Shown: positions 1 to 8,687, numbered from the stretch's first letter. The stretch: 64,000 bases of DNA from Spirochaetota bacterium (GCA_022703505.1 JAKLDN010000002.1:558001-622000), one strand, 5' to 3'. The notes: a model not told the origin generated them from the letters alone. Translations and numbers: made by a program.

Positions 1-646
1 TGAGGCCCTTGGCCCGGGCGGTGCGGATGTAGTCGGACCGGAGGACCTCCAGGACCGAGGCCCGGGAGAGCCGGGCGATGTAGGCGAAATAGGGGAAGGA
101 GAGGGTCACCGCCGGCAGGATGATTGCTTTCAATCCGTGATCCGATAGCCATTGGCCCGGCGGCAGCCATTTCAGCCAGATCGCGAAGACCATCTGAAGA
201 ATGGGTCCCATCACGAACAGGGGGACGGAAATTCCCACGACGGCCACGGACATGGCGGTATAGTCGGGCCATTTGTTTTGTTTCAAGGCGGAGACGATGC
301 CCACGTTCACGCCCAGGATCACGGCCAGGGAGAGGGCCGTAAGGCCTAAGGCAGTGGAGACCGGAAGGGTGGTGTCGATCATCTCGTTCACCGACCGGTC
401 CCGGTACCGCAGGGAGGGGCCGAAGTCCCAGCGGATGACGTCCCCTAGGTACCGGAGATACTGCTTCGGCAGGGGTTCGTCCATGTGGTACCGCTTCAGG
501 ATGTTCTGCAGGATGGCTTCCGGCAGGTCCCGCTCCCGGGCGAAGGGGCCTCCGGGAGCCAGCCGGATCAGGAAGAAGCTGAGCGTCACGATGATGAACA
601 TTGTCGGGACGAGGCTCAGCAGGCGCCGAATGAAGAATCGTGCCAT
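1..646 (-). CDS. oppB: Oligopeptide/dipeptide ABC transporter permease (OppB/DppB family), partial
   Basis: Inner-membrane permease of a peptide-type ABC importer, cut by the left edge of the window: 215 codons can be read from the ATG at 646. The N-terminus (MARFFIRRLLSLVPTMFIIV) is the usual first membrane segment, a charged external loop follows, then further membrane segments. The cytoplasmic EAA loop that contacts the ATPase is visible close to the edge (YIRTARAKGL). Family members are about 300-330 residues, so roughly a third lies outside. The start has a good Shine-Dalgarno (AAGGAG, 8 nt upstream). It follows the gene for the binding protein at 810-2366; the second permease and ATPases are expected beyond the edge. 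The family is secure; peptide as substrate is inferred from the family. Confidence 0.93.
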   Translation of the reverse strand, partial: MARFFIRRLLSLVPTMFIIVTLSFFLIRLAPGGPFARERDLPEAILQNILKRYHMDEPLPKQYLRYLGDVIRWDFGPSLRYRDRSVNEMIDTTLPVSTALGLTALSLAVILGVNVGIVSALKQNKWPDYTAMSVAVVGISVPLFVMGPILQMVFAIWLKWLPPGQWLSDHGLKAIILPAVTLSFPYFAYIARLSRASVLEVLRSDYIRTARAKGL

Positions 647-715
647 TCGGGTGCACTCCTTGTGGTTAACGCCGGATGGGCTCGGGTTCCTCGGCCGGCG
701 TCGGAATCGGGGGAT

Positions 716-750
716 AAAAAAAGCGGAGTACACTCTCGTGTACTCCGCTT
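716..750 (-). terminator. Intrinsic terminator between oppA and oppB
   Basis: Perfect 13-bp stem (721-733 with 738-750) with a TCTC loop. On the complement it is followed by seven T residues (716-722). It lies between the binding-protein stop codon and the oppB start, so it probably lets most transcripts end after oppA and gives more binding protein than permease, a common arrangement in ABC importer operons. Confidence 0.9.
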
Positions 751-809
751 GTTTCGTCGGATTATAACCCTATCTTCGCGATACGGCTAGTATCCTTCGA
801 TCTCCGGCC

Positions 810-2366
810 TTACTTCCGGTAGATGTACTTCCAGGGGTGGCTTCCCAGGGGGTTCAGGTACCAGCCGCCCCACTTGGACAGGTCGATCAGGTTGTTCGTG
901 ACGTAGAAGTAGATCGGCATGATCGCGTGGTCCTTCATGATGAGGACATCTTCCGCCTGCATGAGGGTCTTCATGCGGGTCGCGCCGGACTGGGTGCGGG
1001 CCTTGAAGATCAGGTCCGTGTACTCCTTGCTGTTGTACAGGCCGTCGTTCTGGGTTCCGCCGATGATCCACATGTCCGAGAAGGTGGACGGATCCAGGTA
1101 GTCGCCGATCCAGCCGGCCCGGGCGATGTCGAAGTCGTGGCTCTGGGAGCGGGTGTCCAGGTAGGTGCTCCATTCCTGGTTGATCAGGGTGACGGTGATC
1201 CCCAGGTTGCGCTTCCACTCCTCCTGGATGAAGGCCGCGATCCGCTGGTGGCCGGAGCTGGTGTTGTACAGGATCTGGAAGGTCGGGAAGCCCTTGCCGT
1301 CCGGGTAGCCGGCTTCGGCCAGGAGCTTCTTGGCCTGCTCGATGTTGTAGCCCAGGCCGGCGGGGGGCTTGAAGCCCGCGCTGGCGGGAACGAAGGTGAA
1401 GGCCGGGATCTGCCCGCCCTTGGTGACCTTGTCCACCAGGGCCTGGCGGTCGAAGGCCATGGACAGGGCCTTGCGGACCTTCGGGTCGTCCAGGGGCTTC
1501 CGGGTTACGTTATAGATGTAGTAGTAGGTCCCGTAGTACGGGGCGTTCTGGTAGTCCTTCCGGAGCTTGATCTCGTCCATGAGCTCGAGGGGGACCGCGT
1601 CGAGCCAGTCGACCTTCCCGGCCTTGTACATCTGGTAGGAGGTGGACAGGTCGTCGATCGGCAGGAGGGTGATCTTCTGGAGCTTGACGGTCTTGGCGTC
1701 CCAGTACTTGGGGTTCGGCACGAAGACCAGGCGCTCCTGGGGCTTCCACTCCTGGAGGAGGAAGGGGCCGTTGCCGACGAAGTTGCCCGGCTTGACCCAG
1801 TCCAGGCCGTGCTTCTTCACGGCGTGCATGGGGACCGCGGCGAAGGCGTAATGGGCCACCATGTCGGGGAAGTGGGGGGTCGGGCCGACCAGCTTCACCT
1901 CGAAGGTCGAGTCGTCCACGGCGCGGATCTTGAGGGCCTCGGGGCCGGCCTTGCCGGTGTTGTAGGCCTCGGCTCCCTCGACGACATACAGGAGGTCGGC
2001 GTACTGGGCGGCTTCCTTCGGGTCGAGCTTGCGAATCCAGGACTCCACGAAGTCCTTGGCCGTGATCGGGGTCCCGTCGGACCAGACGGCCTTCCGGAGC
2101 TTGAAGGTGACGGTCTTCAGGTCCTTGGAGAAGGTCCACTTCTCCGCGACGCCAGGTACGGCCCGGCTGGTCTTGGGATCGTGGGTCGTGAGGCCCTCGA
2201 ACAAGGCCATGTAGATCCGGTGCTCGGGCACGCCTTCGATGTGGTGCGGGTCGAGCGTCTGGGGCTCGGCACCGTTGTTCATGATGATCTCCTGGCCCTT
2301 GCTCTGGGCGCCGACGATCCCGGCTACCGCGAGCAACGCGAGCATAACCAACAGAACACGTTTCAT
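810..2366 (-). CDS. oppA: Peptide ABC transporter substrate-binding protein (OppA family)
   Basis: Periplasmic solute-binding protein of family 5 (SBP_bac_5), 518 residues, the usual size. It has an export signal (MKRVLLVMLALLAVAGIVGA, cleavage near AQ) without a lipobox cysteine, so it appears to be soluble rather than a lipoprotein. The mature N-terminus carries the typical text for the family: EPQTLDPHH, then ALFEGLTTHDP and PGVAEKW, followed by DGTPITAKDFVESW. AAGGAGG lies 5-11 nt before the ATG, and a clear promoter is at 2402-2430. It is first in an operon with oppB. The ligand could be peptides or another oligomeric solute and cannot be read from sequence. Confidence 0.95.
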   Translation of the reverse strand: MKRVLLVMLALLAVAGIVGAQSKGQEIIMNNGAEPQTLDPHHIEGVPEHRIYMALFEGLTTHDPKTSRAVPGVAEKWTFSKDLKTVTFKLRKAVWSDGTPITAKDFVESWIRKLDPKEAAQYADLLYVVEGAEAYNTGKAGPEALKIRAVDDSTFEVKLVGPTPHFPDMVAHYAFAAVPMHAVKKHGLDWVKPGNFVGNGPFLLQEWKPQERLVFVPNPKYWDAKTVKLQKITLLPIDDLSTSYQMYKAGKVDWLDAVPLELMDEIKLRKDYQNAPYYGTYYYIYNVTRKPLDDPKVRKALSMAFDRQALVDKVTKGGQIPAFTFVPASAGFKPPAGLGYNIEQAKKLLAEAGYPDGKGFPTFQILYNTSSGHQRIAAFIQEEWKRNLGITVTLINQEWSTYLDTRSQSHDFDIARAGWIGDYLDPSTFSDMWIIGGTQNDGLYNSKEYTDLIFKARTQSGATRMKTLMQAEDVLIMKDHAIMPIYFYVTNNLIDLSKWGGWYLNPLGSHPWKYIYRK

Positions 2367-2401
2367 TCATGCCTCCTTATGGCATTAGAAAGAGTGGGTA
2401 T

Positions 2402-2430
2402 ATTGTACGCTCACCGTCCTGAAATGACAA
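2402..2430 (-). promoter_or_regulatory. oppA promoter (TTGTCA-N17-TACAAT)
   Basis: On the complement, -35 TTGTCA (2425-2430) and -10 TACAAT (2402-2407) are spaced by 17 nt, about 36 nt before the oppA start. It is among the closest matches to the sigma-70 consensus in the window. Confidence 0.85.
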
Positions 2431-2476
2431 CTTTTTTTTCAAGCCCCGGAGTCCGGATTCGGAAATCTTGCCGGCT

Positions 2477-3565
2477 TTATAGTAAATCCTTCCTGCCCTG
2501 GGATTTAAGTCTCTCCACGGCCTCCCGGACCAGCTGGGAGGACCCCTTTTTCAGCACCAGGGCGGCCCCGTTCCGGATGACCACGACCAGGTCCGAGACC
2601 CCGCAGAGGGCCACGGGGATGTCGGAGTCGACGTAGCAGGCCTCGGATTCGACCGCCACGGCGTTGCCGGAGCCCCCGGGGAAGAGCCGGGCCATCTCGT
2701 CCCAGGATCCCACGTCCTCCCAGGTGAAGGAGGCCGGGACCAGGGCCACGGAGGCGCACTTCTCGCTGACCGCGTAGTCCAGGGAGACCGAGGGAGCCCG
2801 TTCGTAGGCTTCCTCGAGGCCTTCCCAGGCCTCCACGATCCGGACGCCCCCCCGCTCGGCCTCCCGGGGGCGGTCGATCAGGGAGTCGAAGGCCCGGGCC
2901 ACCTCCGGGGCATGGGCGGCCAATTCCCGGCGGAGGAAGTCCGAGCGGAAGGCGTACATGCCGCTGTTCCAGTAGTACTTGCCCGCCTCCAGGAAGCGCG
3001 CGGCGGTGGCGGCGTCCGGCTTTTCCCGGAAGCCCGCGGCCCGGAATCCCGGCCCCAGGGGCCCGGCCGCTTCCACGTAGCCGTAACCCGTGGCGGGGTA
3101 CCGGGGCGGGATGCCGAAGCAGACCAGGTTGCCCGCGGCGGCCAGGGCTTCCGCCTTGGCCGCGTCCGCCGCGAAGGCGGAAGCGGGCTCGATGAGGTGG
3201 TCGCTGGTCATGAGCAGGAAGGTGTCCTCCGGCCGGCCGCCCCAGGCTTCCGCGGCGGCCAGGGCCCAGGCCACGGCGGGGGCCGTGTTCCTGCCCGCGG
3301 GCTCCGGGAGGATCCGCACGGAGCCCCGTCCCGGAACGCCCGGGGGCAGGGCCCGGCACTCCTCCGCCACGGCCTCGGCCATGGAAGCGCCCGTGACGAT
3401 CAGGATCCCCCGGGCGGGGGCCAGGGCCAAGGCGCGGTCCAGGGCGCGGCGGAAGAAGCTGGACCCGTCCCCGAGGGCCAGGAACTGCTTGGGGCGGGCG
3501 GAGGTGGAGGCCGGCCAGAGCCGGGTCCCGGAGCCGCCGGCCAGGATGATCACGTAGGAATACAT
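2477..3565 (-). CDS. manC: Mannose-1-phosphate guanylyltransferase
   Basis: Cytosolic nucleotidyltransferase making GDP-mannose from mannose-1-phosphate and GTP, for surface polysaccharide or glycolipid. 362 residues, the length of the short ManC/ManC1 form without the C-terminal isomerase domain. The N-terminus has the nucleotidyltransferase signature GGSGTRLWP followed by RPKQFL. Further family text includes TSDHLIEP (metal-binding DH), GYGYVEA, FREKPD and YWNSGMYAF. There is no Shine-Dalgarno in front of the ATG; instead a promoter -10 sits 6 nt upstream, so the mRNA is probably leaderless. Its neighbours are functionally unrelated (oppA downstream on the same strand, ackA divergent). Confidence 0.95.
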   Translation of the reverse strand: MYSYVIILAGGSGTRLWPASTSARPKQFLALGDGSSFFRRALDRALALAPARGILIVTGASMAEAVAEECRALPPGVPGRGSVRILPEPAGRNTAPAVAWALAAAEAWGGRPEDTFLLMTSDHLIEPASAFAADAAKAEALAAAGNLVCFGIPPRYPATGYGYVEAAGPLGPGFRAAGFREKPDAATAARFLEAGKYYWNSGMYAFRSDFLRRELAAHAPEVARAFDSLIDRPREAERGGVRIVEAWEGLEEAYERAPSVSLDYAVSEKCASVALVPASFTWEDVGSWDEMARLFPGGSGNAVAVESEACYVDSDIPVALCGVSDLVVVIRNGAALVLKKGSSQLVREAVERLKSQGRKDLL

Positions 3566-3571
3566 GGGAAT

Positions 3572-3600
3572 ACTATACGACGAGGGAGGCGCCGGGCCAA
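3572..3600 (-). promoter_or_regulatory. manC promoter, predicted to give a leaderless mRNA
   Basis: On the complement, TTGGCC (3595-3600), 17 nt, TATAGT (3572-3577). Only 6 nt separate the -10 hexamer from the manC ATG, so transcription should begin at or inside the start codon. Confidence 0.75.
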
Positions 3601-3737
3601 GTCCCGATCCGCCGCCGGGCGTCCGGTTTGTCGACCCCGGTCAACGAAACCCTCCGCCTCCGCGGATCCGGAGTCCCCGTATCTATGGTAGAACACGGTT
3701 TTCCGGAAAAAAATACGCATATTTATTGGAACTTTTC

Positions 3738-3766
3738 TTCCCCAATTCCCGGGTTCCTGGTATACT
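3738..3766 (+). promoter_or_regulatory. ackA promoter with extended -10
   Basis: TTCCCC (3738-3743), 17 nt, TATACT (3761-3766), with TGG directly before the hexamer (extended -10, TGGTATACT). The leader to the ackA ATG is about 20 nt and contains the Shine-Dalgarno. Confidence 0.75.
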
Positions 3767-3792
3767 GGGGCATCCATCCGTAAGGAGCATCC

Positions 3793-5130
3793 ATGGTCAT
3801 CCTCACACTCAACTGCGGAAGTTCTTCCGTCAAGTATCAGGTTTACGACTGGGCCGCCCAGTCCATCCTGGCTGCCGGTATCGTGGAGCGGGTCACCCAG
3901 AGCGGGTCCGTCATCAGCCACAAGGTCCCGGGCCGGGAGGAGTTCACCCAGAACCACGAGTGCCCGAACCACACCGTCGCCATCGAGCTCATCCTGAACA
4001 CTATCACGGGAGCCGAGACCGGGGTGATCAAGGGCATGTCCGACATCAAGGCCGTGGGACACCGCATGGTCCACGGGGGGTCCAAGTTCGCCCGGTCCTG
4101 CCTGATCGACGACGAGTTCCTGGCCACCTTCAAGTCCCTGAACGACCTGGCCCCCCTCCACAATCCCGCCAACCTCCTGGGCGTCGAGGCCGCCCGGTCG
4201 GTGCTCCCCAAGGTGCCCCAGTGCGCCATCATGGACACCGCCTGGCACCAGACCATGCCCGAGTCGAGCTACCTCTACGCCGTGCCCTACGAGTGGTACG
4301 AGAAGAACATGGTCCGGCGCTACGGCTTCCACGGGACGAGCTTCCTGTACAACGCCAAGCGGGCCGCGGTCCTCCTGGGCAAGGATCCCTTCAAGACCAA
4401 CCTGATCATCGCCCACATCGGCAACGGGGCCTCCATCAACGCCGTCAAGGACGGCTGCTCCTTCGACACCTCCATGGGCCTCACCCCCCTGGAGGGCCTG
4501 GTCATGGGGACCCGGTCCGGGGACATCGACCCGGGGATCATCTTCCACATGATCCGGCAGACCGGGATGTCCGCCGCGGACATCGAGAAGAAGCTGAACA
4601 AGGAGAGCGGCGTCCTGGGCGTGACCGGCAAGTGGGCGGACCGTCGGGACGTGGAGATGGGGGCCGAGAAGGGGGATCCCCGGGCCTTGGCGGCCCTGCA
4701 CCTGGAGTCCTACCGGATCAAGAAGTACATCGGCGCCTACTACGCCGCCCTGGGCCGCGTGGACGCCCTGGTCTTCACGGCCGGGGTGGGGGAGATGGGG
4801 CCGATCATCCGTGCCCTGGCCACCGAGGGCCTCGCGGAGATGGGCATCAAGATCGATCCCGAGAAGAACAAGCTGGCCAAGTGCCGGAACGCGGAGCTCG
4901 AGATCACCGGGGCCGGGTCCAAGGTGCGGGTTTTCGTGATCCCCACGGACGAGGAGCTCGTGATGACCGAGGACGCCTACGCCCTGATTTCGGGCAAGTA
5001 CGACGTCCACACCAAGTACACCTATTCCTTCCAGCGCAAGGATTACGTGAACAAGGCCCGCGCCGAGGGCCTCGCCCGCGATTTGGAGAAGAAGCCGTAC
5101 TTGAAGGATCTGATCGCCAAGGTGCCCTGA
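3793..5130 (+). CDS. ackA: Acetate kinase
   Basis: Makes ATP and acetate from acetyl phosphate and ADP, the energy-conserving last step of acetogenic fermentation. 445 residues, slightly longer than the usual ~400. The N-terminal acetate/butyrate kinase signature is complete ([18 protein letters not shown]). The second signature around the catalytic Arg/His region is visible as GHRMVHGG and [10 protein letters not shown], and the nucleotide-binding text GNGAS and [10 protein letters not shown] follow. AAGGAG lies 6 nt before the ATG. No phosphotransacetylase gene is adjacent. The last 54 nt are repeated after the stop (5210-5263), with only synonymous differences. Confidence 0.96.
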   Translation: MVILTLNCGSSSVKYQVYDWAAQSILAAGIVERVTQSGSVISHKVPGREEFTQNHECPNHTVAIELILNTITGAETGVIKGMSDIKAVGHRMVHGGSKFARSCLIDDEFLATFKSLNDLAPLHNPANLLGVEAARSVLPKVPQCAIMDTAWHQTMPESSYLYAVPYEWYEKNMVRRYGFHGTSFLYNAKRAAVLLGKDPFKTNLIIAHIGNGASINAVKDGCSFDTSMGLTPLEGLVMGTRSGDIDPGIIFHMIRQTGMSAADIEKKLNKESGVLGVTGKWADRRDVEMGAEKGDPRALAALHLESYRIKKYIGAYYAALGRVDALVFTAGVGEMGPIIRALATEGLAEMGIKIDPEKNKLAKCRNAELEITGAGSKVRVFVIPTDEELVMTEDAYALISGKYDVHTKYTYSFQRKDYVNKARAEGLARDLEKKPYLKDLIAKVP

Positions 5131-5155
5131 ACGGTGCGGGCGAGGCCCTGAGGAT

Positions 5156-5184
5156 CGACGAAGGCCGCCTAGCGGCCTTCGTCG
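5156..5184. repeat. CGACGAA-type palindrome downstream of ackA
   Basis: Perfect 13-bp inverted repeat (CGACGAAGGCCGC with GCGGCCTTCGTCG) around a 3-nt loop. The same CGACGAA..TTCGTCG core recurs at 16451-16530, 16578-16638 and, degenerate, at 57200-57226, always just after a gene end. A second hairpin (CGCGAG..CTCGCG) follows it here. Confidence 0.8.
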
Positions 5185-5209
5185 CCGCGAGTCGGGTGGA
5201 CCCGGCTCG

Positions 5210-5263
5210 CGCGATTTGGAGAAGAAGCCGTACCTGAAGGATCTGATCGCCAAGGTTCCCTGA
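5210..5263 (+). repeat. Partial duplication of the ackA 3' end
   Basis: Near-exact copy of 5077-5130, including the stop codon: 52 of 54 bases agree. The two changes would be synonymous (TTG to CTG, GTG to GTT). Weaker similarity continues about 20 nt past both stops. The copy has no start codon or upstream coding part, so it is a fragment and not a second gene. Palindromic DNA (5156-5212) lies between the two copies. Confidence 0.9.
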
Positions 5264-5287
5264 CGGTCTCAGGCGAAGCCCCTGTCG

Positions 5288-5320
5288 CGCGACCCGGCAT
5301 GGCCGGGTCGCGTTGATTTT
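5288..5320 (+). terminator. Probable ackA terminator
   Basis: Perfect 11-bp GC stem (5288-5298 with 5302-5312), 3-nt loop, followed by TTGATTTT. Confidence 0.7.
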
Positions 5321-5373
5321 CAGGGCTCCGGATTCGATTCCATCGGGAATCCGTTTCTTCCGAACATTGAAGT

Positions 5374-6072
5374 ATGCCCCTCCGCTCCGCCGGTCATGCC
5401 CGGACCGCCCTCCTTCTCGCCTGCCTCCTCTCGGCGCGCGGTATCGCGTGCCAGGATCTCGTCCTGCGGGCGGAGTTCTGGGCGGAATCCGAGCCCGTGG
5501 AAGTCCTGCCGGCCGAGATCACCGACACGGCCCCGAAGGTCACGGTCCCGGAGGAGGTCGTCCGGTCCCTCCTGGAGGAGGGCCGACGGGTCTTTTCCGG
5601 GATGATCTGGGGCTTCGAGTTCCGGTACGTCCCCTACGACAAGGCCCGGGGGGTGGCCGAGGAGCTGGAGATCGTTCCCCTGGGGGAGATCCCCTGGGGC
5701 GATCCCCGCCTCGGGACTTCCCAGACCCGGCTGACCGGAACCCAGCTCCGGGCCTACCTGGAATACCGTCCGGACCCGTCCGCGGCGGCCCGTAAGGCGG
5801 CCTGGGATGACGCTACCTTTCAGTCCGCCCAGGGCCGGGGTTCGGCCCCCCTGGCGGGAGGGCGGGAGGCCCGGAAGGCCGCCCTGGACCAGGCGGCCAA
5901 GGAAGCCCTCCGGGAACTCCTCCGGCCGGTGGAAAAGAACAAGCCCCGGGAGATCCGGGGGGTATTCGCCTACGACGCCTCGCCGCGGATCGTGATCACC
6001 GGGGGTTCGTACACCGCCGTCGTGAGGATCCGGGTGAAGGTCGCCGAGGTTAGAAGGTATTCGGTCTACTGA
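5374..6072 (+). CDS. Secreted hypothetical protein
   Basis: 232 residues; family not recognised. An N-terminal export signal (about residues 8-27, ending near ARGIACQD) points to the periplasm or, if the cysteine at about 26 acts as a lipobox, to a lipoprotein. The middle is acidic with aromatic stretches (VFSGMIWGFEFRYVPYDKARG); residues about 170-195 are Lys/Ala-rich and helical; the C-terminus ends in alternating hydrophobics (AVVRIRVKVAEVRRYSVY) suggesting beta strand. No Shine-Dalgarno is evident before the ATG. It is convergent with the acyltransferase gene, 21 nt away. The reading frame is convincing from length and codon use; function is unknown. Confidence 0.75.
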   Translation: MPLRSAGHARTALLLACLLSARGIACQDLVLRAEFWAESEPVEVLPAEITDTAPKVTVPEEVVRSLLEEGRRVFSGMIWGFEFRYVPYDKARGVAEELEIVPLGEIPWGDPRLGTSQTRLTGTQLRAYLEYRPDPSAAARKAAWDDATFQSAQGRGSAPLAGGREARKAALDQAAKEALRELLRPVEKNKPREIRGVFAYDASPRIVITGGSYTAVVRIRVKVAEVRRYSVY

Positions 6073-6093
6073 ATTCGCCGGAAGGGCGACGGT

Positions 6094-6987
6094 TCAAGCC
6101 TTCAGCCGGTCCCGCTCCACCGCCTCGTGCATCTCGTCCAGCCGTTTCATCACCGCGTCCACCACGGCCTGCTTCTTGTCGTCGTTGAAATGGGCGGCGT
6201 GCTTGACGCGCTCCCGGAACTCCCGGCAGTCAAGGACGGGGCTCGCGTCGTAGACCACTTTGTCCGGGCAGACCAGGTCCACGTGCATCTGGGGATCCTC
6301 GGGATTGATCCGCAGGATGTTGCCGTTGATGGAGACCAGGACCATCCGGTCGAAGGATTTCAGGTAGGAATCGATCTCCCGGACGCCCTTCTTGGTGCCC
6401 GGATCCCAGGGGCGGAACCGGGTGCCCGCGGGGAAGACCAGGAGGATCCGGCCGGATCGTTTCAGTACGTCCAGTTCCTTCATGGCCGCGTGGTTGATGC
6501 TCCGGCTCTTCATCATCTCCAGGAAGAGTTCCTTGGGATCGGTCAGGTGGCTCCGGATGATCTCCATGGATCGGCTGGGGTAGATCACCAGCCGTGAATA
6601 GGCCTCCACGATGGTCCGGATCAGGGGGTTGTCCTCGTTCAGCTTGATCCCCGCCACGGCCACGACGGCCTGGGCCAGCTGTTCCCCCTCGGGGCCGTGG
6701 TGCCGCAGGAGATAGTGGAAGGCGGGGAGGTCGGCGTTGCTGTAGTGCTCCAAAAGGAGGAGGCAGGCCTTGCCCTCCCGGGCCTCGCGGTGAAGTTCCA
6801 AAAGGTTCTCGAAGTGCCGGATCCCGCTGCCGGGCAGGAGGTTGTCCCCCACGATCCGGTCGATGAAGGGAAGGATCTCCGGGTTGGCCGGCTGGAAGAC
6901 GTTGTCGTCCGTGACGGTTTCCGGAATCCGGGTATGCTTCATCGCCTCGATGAAGACGTTCCTGTACTTCGCGCTTATGCTTTCCAT
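6094..6987 (-). CDS. PlsC-like glycerolipid acyltransferase
   Basis: 297-residue member of the glycerol-3-phosphate / lysophosphatidate acyltransferase superfamily, expected at the inner face of the cytoplasmic membrane in phospholipid synthesis. Motif I (H-X4-D) is seen in EHYSNADLP, and motif III appears as VFPAGTRFRP (normally FPEGTRS, so the usual Glu is Ala). No strong membrane segment is present, which is closer to the soluble glycerol-3-phosphate type than to classic PlsC. A promoter (TTGACC-N18-TATACT) is at 7023-7052. Whether it acts at sn-1 or sn-2 cannot be told from sequence. Confidence 0.85.
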   Translation of the reverse strand: MESISAKYRNVFIEAMKHTRIPETVTDDNVFQPANPEILPFIDRIVGDNLLPGSGIRHFENLLELHREAREGKACLLLLEHYSNADLPAFHYLLRHHGPEGEQLAQAVVAVAGIKLNEDNPLIRTIVEAYSRLVIYPSRSMEIIRSHLTDPKELFLEMMKSRSINHAAMKELDVLKRSGRILLVFPAGTRFRPWDPGTKKGVREIDSYLKSFDRMVLVSINGNILRINPEDPQMHVDLVCPDKVVYDASPVLDCREFRERVKHAAHFNDDKKQAVVDAVMKRLDEMHEAVERDRLKA

Positions 6988-7022
6988 CGCCTGGCCTTGG
7001 AACAGGATTGGGGGGCGATTCC

Positions 7023-7052
7023 AGTATAGTCCCCCGCGGGAAGGGCGGTCAA
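7023..7052 (-). promoter_or_regulatory. Promoter of the acyltransferase gene
   Basis: On the complement, TTGACC (7047-7052), 18 nt, TATACT (7023-7028), about 35 nt before the ATG. It overlaps the last codons of the upstream gene (stop at 7049). Confidence 0.7.
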
Positions 7053-8254
7053 CGTGGAAACTCGACCGCGATCCAATCCGCAGGGTCCGCCATCCCGGCG
7101 TCGATGAGGCCCAGGGCCACGTCGTCCGTGGTCTCCCCGACTAGCCACCCCTTGCCCTTGTGCGGGAACCGGGCGCCGGGGCCCGGCAGGTCGAAGGCGG
7201 CCAGGGCATGGGAATGCTTGACCGAGAGCATGAGCAGGGCGTCCCGGTTGTCGTGGCGGGCCAGGATGGCCAGGAGGACGGCCCGGGAATCGCAGTCTCC
7301 CCGGCCCTCGAAGGCGGCCGTAAGGGGATTCACCACGTCGCTTCCCGAGGGGTCCCGCTCGTACCGGAAGCCCTGGGTCCAGGCCAGCAGGCGGGCGGTC
7401 CGGGACCGTTCGTCCGGCTCCCCCGAAAGTTCCCGCTGGAGCACCAGGGAAAGGAAATCCAGACGGTGGAAGGTCTCCCGGTAGACCATCCGGTAGAACC
7501 GGGCCCAGGCCGCGTGCGCCAGGTCGGGGGAGGACCGGGCGTACACGCCGAAGACCTGGAACTCCCGCTCCACCGTGTCCTGGGCCGCGGCCCCCTCCCG
7601 GGGATCGTAGGGGACCCGGAGGGTCCGATCCCCGAAGCGGAGGTCCGCGGGCTTCCGCGCCGCCGGATCCCAGGGCAGGTTGAACTGGCTCACCGGGCCC
7701 GGGTAGAGCCGGGCCTCCTCGTCGACGGAAAAACCGTCCAGGCAGGAGAGGATGAAGGGCAGGTAGGCCTCGTACCGCTCCTCGGGCACGTAGGCCAGGA
7801 GGGCGATGTCCTTCTCGGGCTTGCCCGCGGCGTTCCCCGCGGCCCCGTCCACGAATAGCCCCCAACCCCTGTGGGGCTTGCCGGACAGCGGGAAACTCAG
7901 GTCCGCCATAACGGCGCCTCGGCGCTGGTAGGTGAAGGCCTCGGAATCCGCCCGGGCGCCCAGTTTCTTCCCTATGTCCTCCTGCATCGCCCGGGCCCCG
8001 GAGTAGCGGGCGGGCTCGTACAGGAAGATCTGGAACAAGAGGACCCCGGAGGGATCGGTGAAGGAAAACCGGGAGACCCCGTCCCCGTCGTTCAGGGTGA
8101 AGCCCTCGGGGAGCTCGAGGAAGAAGCCGGAATCGGAGTAGAGCTCCTCCGCCGGGGCGCGCTCCGGGGCGGCCAGGAAGAGGGACGCGGCGCAGGCCAG
8201 GATGAGGAATCGACGGGACGGGATCCGGCGGGCGGGAAAGCGGTCACTTCTCAT
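7049..8254 (-). CDS. Secreted transglutaminase-like domain protein
   Basis: 401 residues from the ATG at 8254, chosen because it gives a clean export signal (basic N-terminus, then FLILACAASLFLAAP) and overlaps the upstream stop by 11 nt (translational coupling; GAGGGAG lies 5 nt upstream). The C-terminal third has the transglutaminase/papain-like triad pattern: Cys in GRGDCDSRAVLLAILA, His in SVKHSHALAAFD, then an acidic residue near WLVGETTDD. The N-terminal half has a PsbP/DUF-like look (FFLELPEGFTLNDGDGVSRF). It is the second gene of an operon with 8244-8687. Substrate unknown; a protease or cross-linking role in the periplasm is an inference from the family. Confidence 0.8.
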   Translation of the reverse strand: MRSDRFPARRIPSRRFLILACAASLFLAAPERAPAEELYSDSGFFLELPEGFTLNDGDGVSRFSFTDPSGVLLFQIFLYEPARYSGARAMQEDIGKKLGARADSEAFTYQRRGAVMADLSFPLSGKPHRGWGLFVDGAAGNAAGKPEKDIALLAYVPEERYEAYLPFILSCLDGFSVDEEARLYPGPVSQFNLPWDPAARKPADLRFGDRTLRVPYDPREGAAAQDTVEREFQVFGVYARSSPDLAHAAWARFYRMVYRETFHRLDFLSLVLQRELSGEPDERSRTARLLAWTQGFRYERDPSGSDVVNPLTAAFEGRGDCDSRAVLLAILARHDNRDALLMLSVKHSHALAAFDLPGPGARFPHKGKGWLVGETTDDVALGLIDAGMADPADWIAVEFPR

Positions 8255-8687
8255 GGGACTCCCTCGGGGGCTTGGTCTTGATTTCCGGGGAGGGCCCGCC
8301 CCGGGTGCGCCGTGTTCCGGCTCCGCCGCGGGGCCGTGCGGCCGGACCCCCGGGAGGCATCCTCCGCCCCGCCTCCTCGAGGACCCGGTTCCGGTACTCC
8401 TCGTAGGACGGTTCCCGGTCGAACCGGTCCAGGACGCTCCGCCCCCGGGCATCCTCCAGGGTCAGGATATACTCCCCCAGGATGTCGGATTCCAGGTTCA
8501 CCGCCAGCACCGGGGACCGGGCGGAAGGCTCGAACACGAAGGCGCGGAACCGGTATCGTTCCAGGTGCCTCTCCTTGGTGCGCGGGATCGCCACGAAGAC
8601 CGCCGCGTAGCCCGGCCGCTCCACCCGTTCGGCGGGGGGGCCGGTCAAGAGGTATCGCATCCAGGTAAGATCCCGCAGGGGTTCCAC
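8244..8687 (-). CDS. Hypothetical protein, GTG start
   Basis: 147 residues, family not recognised. An in-frame upstream ATG exists, but it lies inside the CTAG-bounded repeat at 8698-8844. The GTG at 8687 has a perfectly placed AGGAGG (6-nt spacing), whose AG comes from the repeat boundary CTAG, so it is taken as the start. The first ~95 residues look like a folded domain (YAAVFVAIPRTKERHLERYR, then VLAVNLESDILGEYILTLED); the last ~45 are Pro/Arg/Gly-rich and probably disordered. It overlaps the next gene by 11 nt, so the two products probably act together. Confidence 0.65.
   Translation of the reverse strand: MEPLRDLTWMRYLLTGPPAERVERPGYAAVFVAIPRTKERHLERYRFRAFVFEPSARSPVLAVNLESDILGEYILTLEDARGRSVLDRFDREPSYEEYRNRVLEEAGRRMPPGGPAARPRGGAGTRRTRGGPSPEIKTKPPRESHEK

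Noticed and set aside
837-2636. 599-codon open frame on the + strand opposite oppA, and many similar long frames elsewhere
   Set aside because: Shadow frames caused by high GC content; low-complexity Gly/Arg/Pro/Val products, and the opposite strand encodes a recognised family.
5210-5263. Second acetate kinase gene
   Set aside because: Only the last 17 codons and the stop are duplicated; no start or remaining coding sequence.
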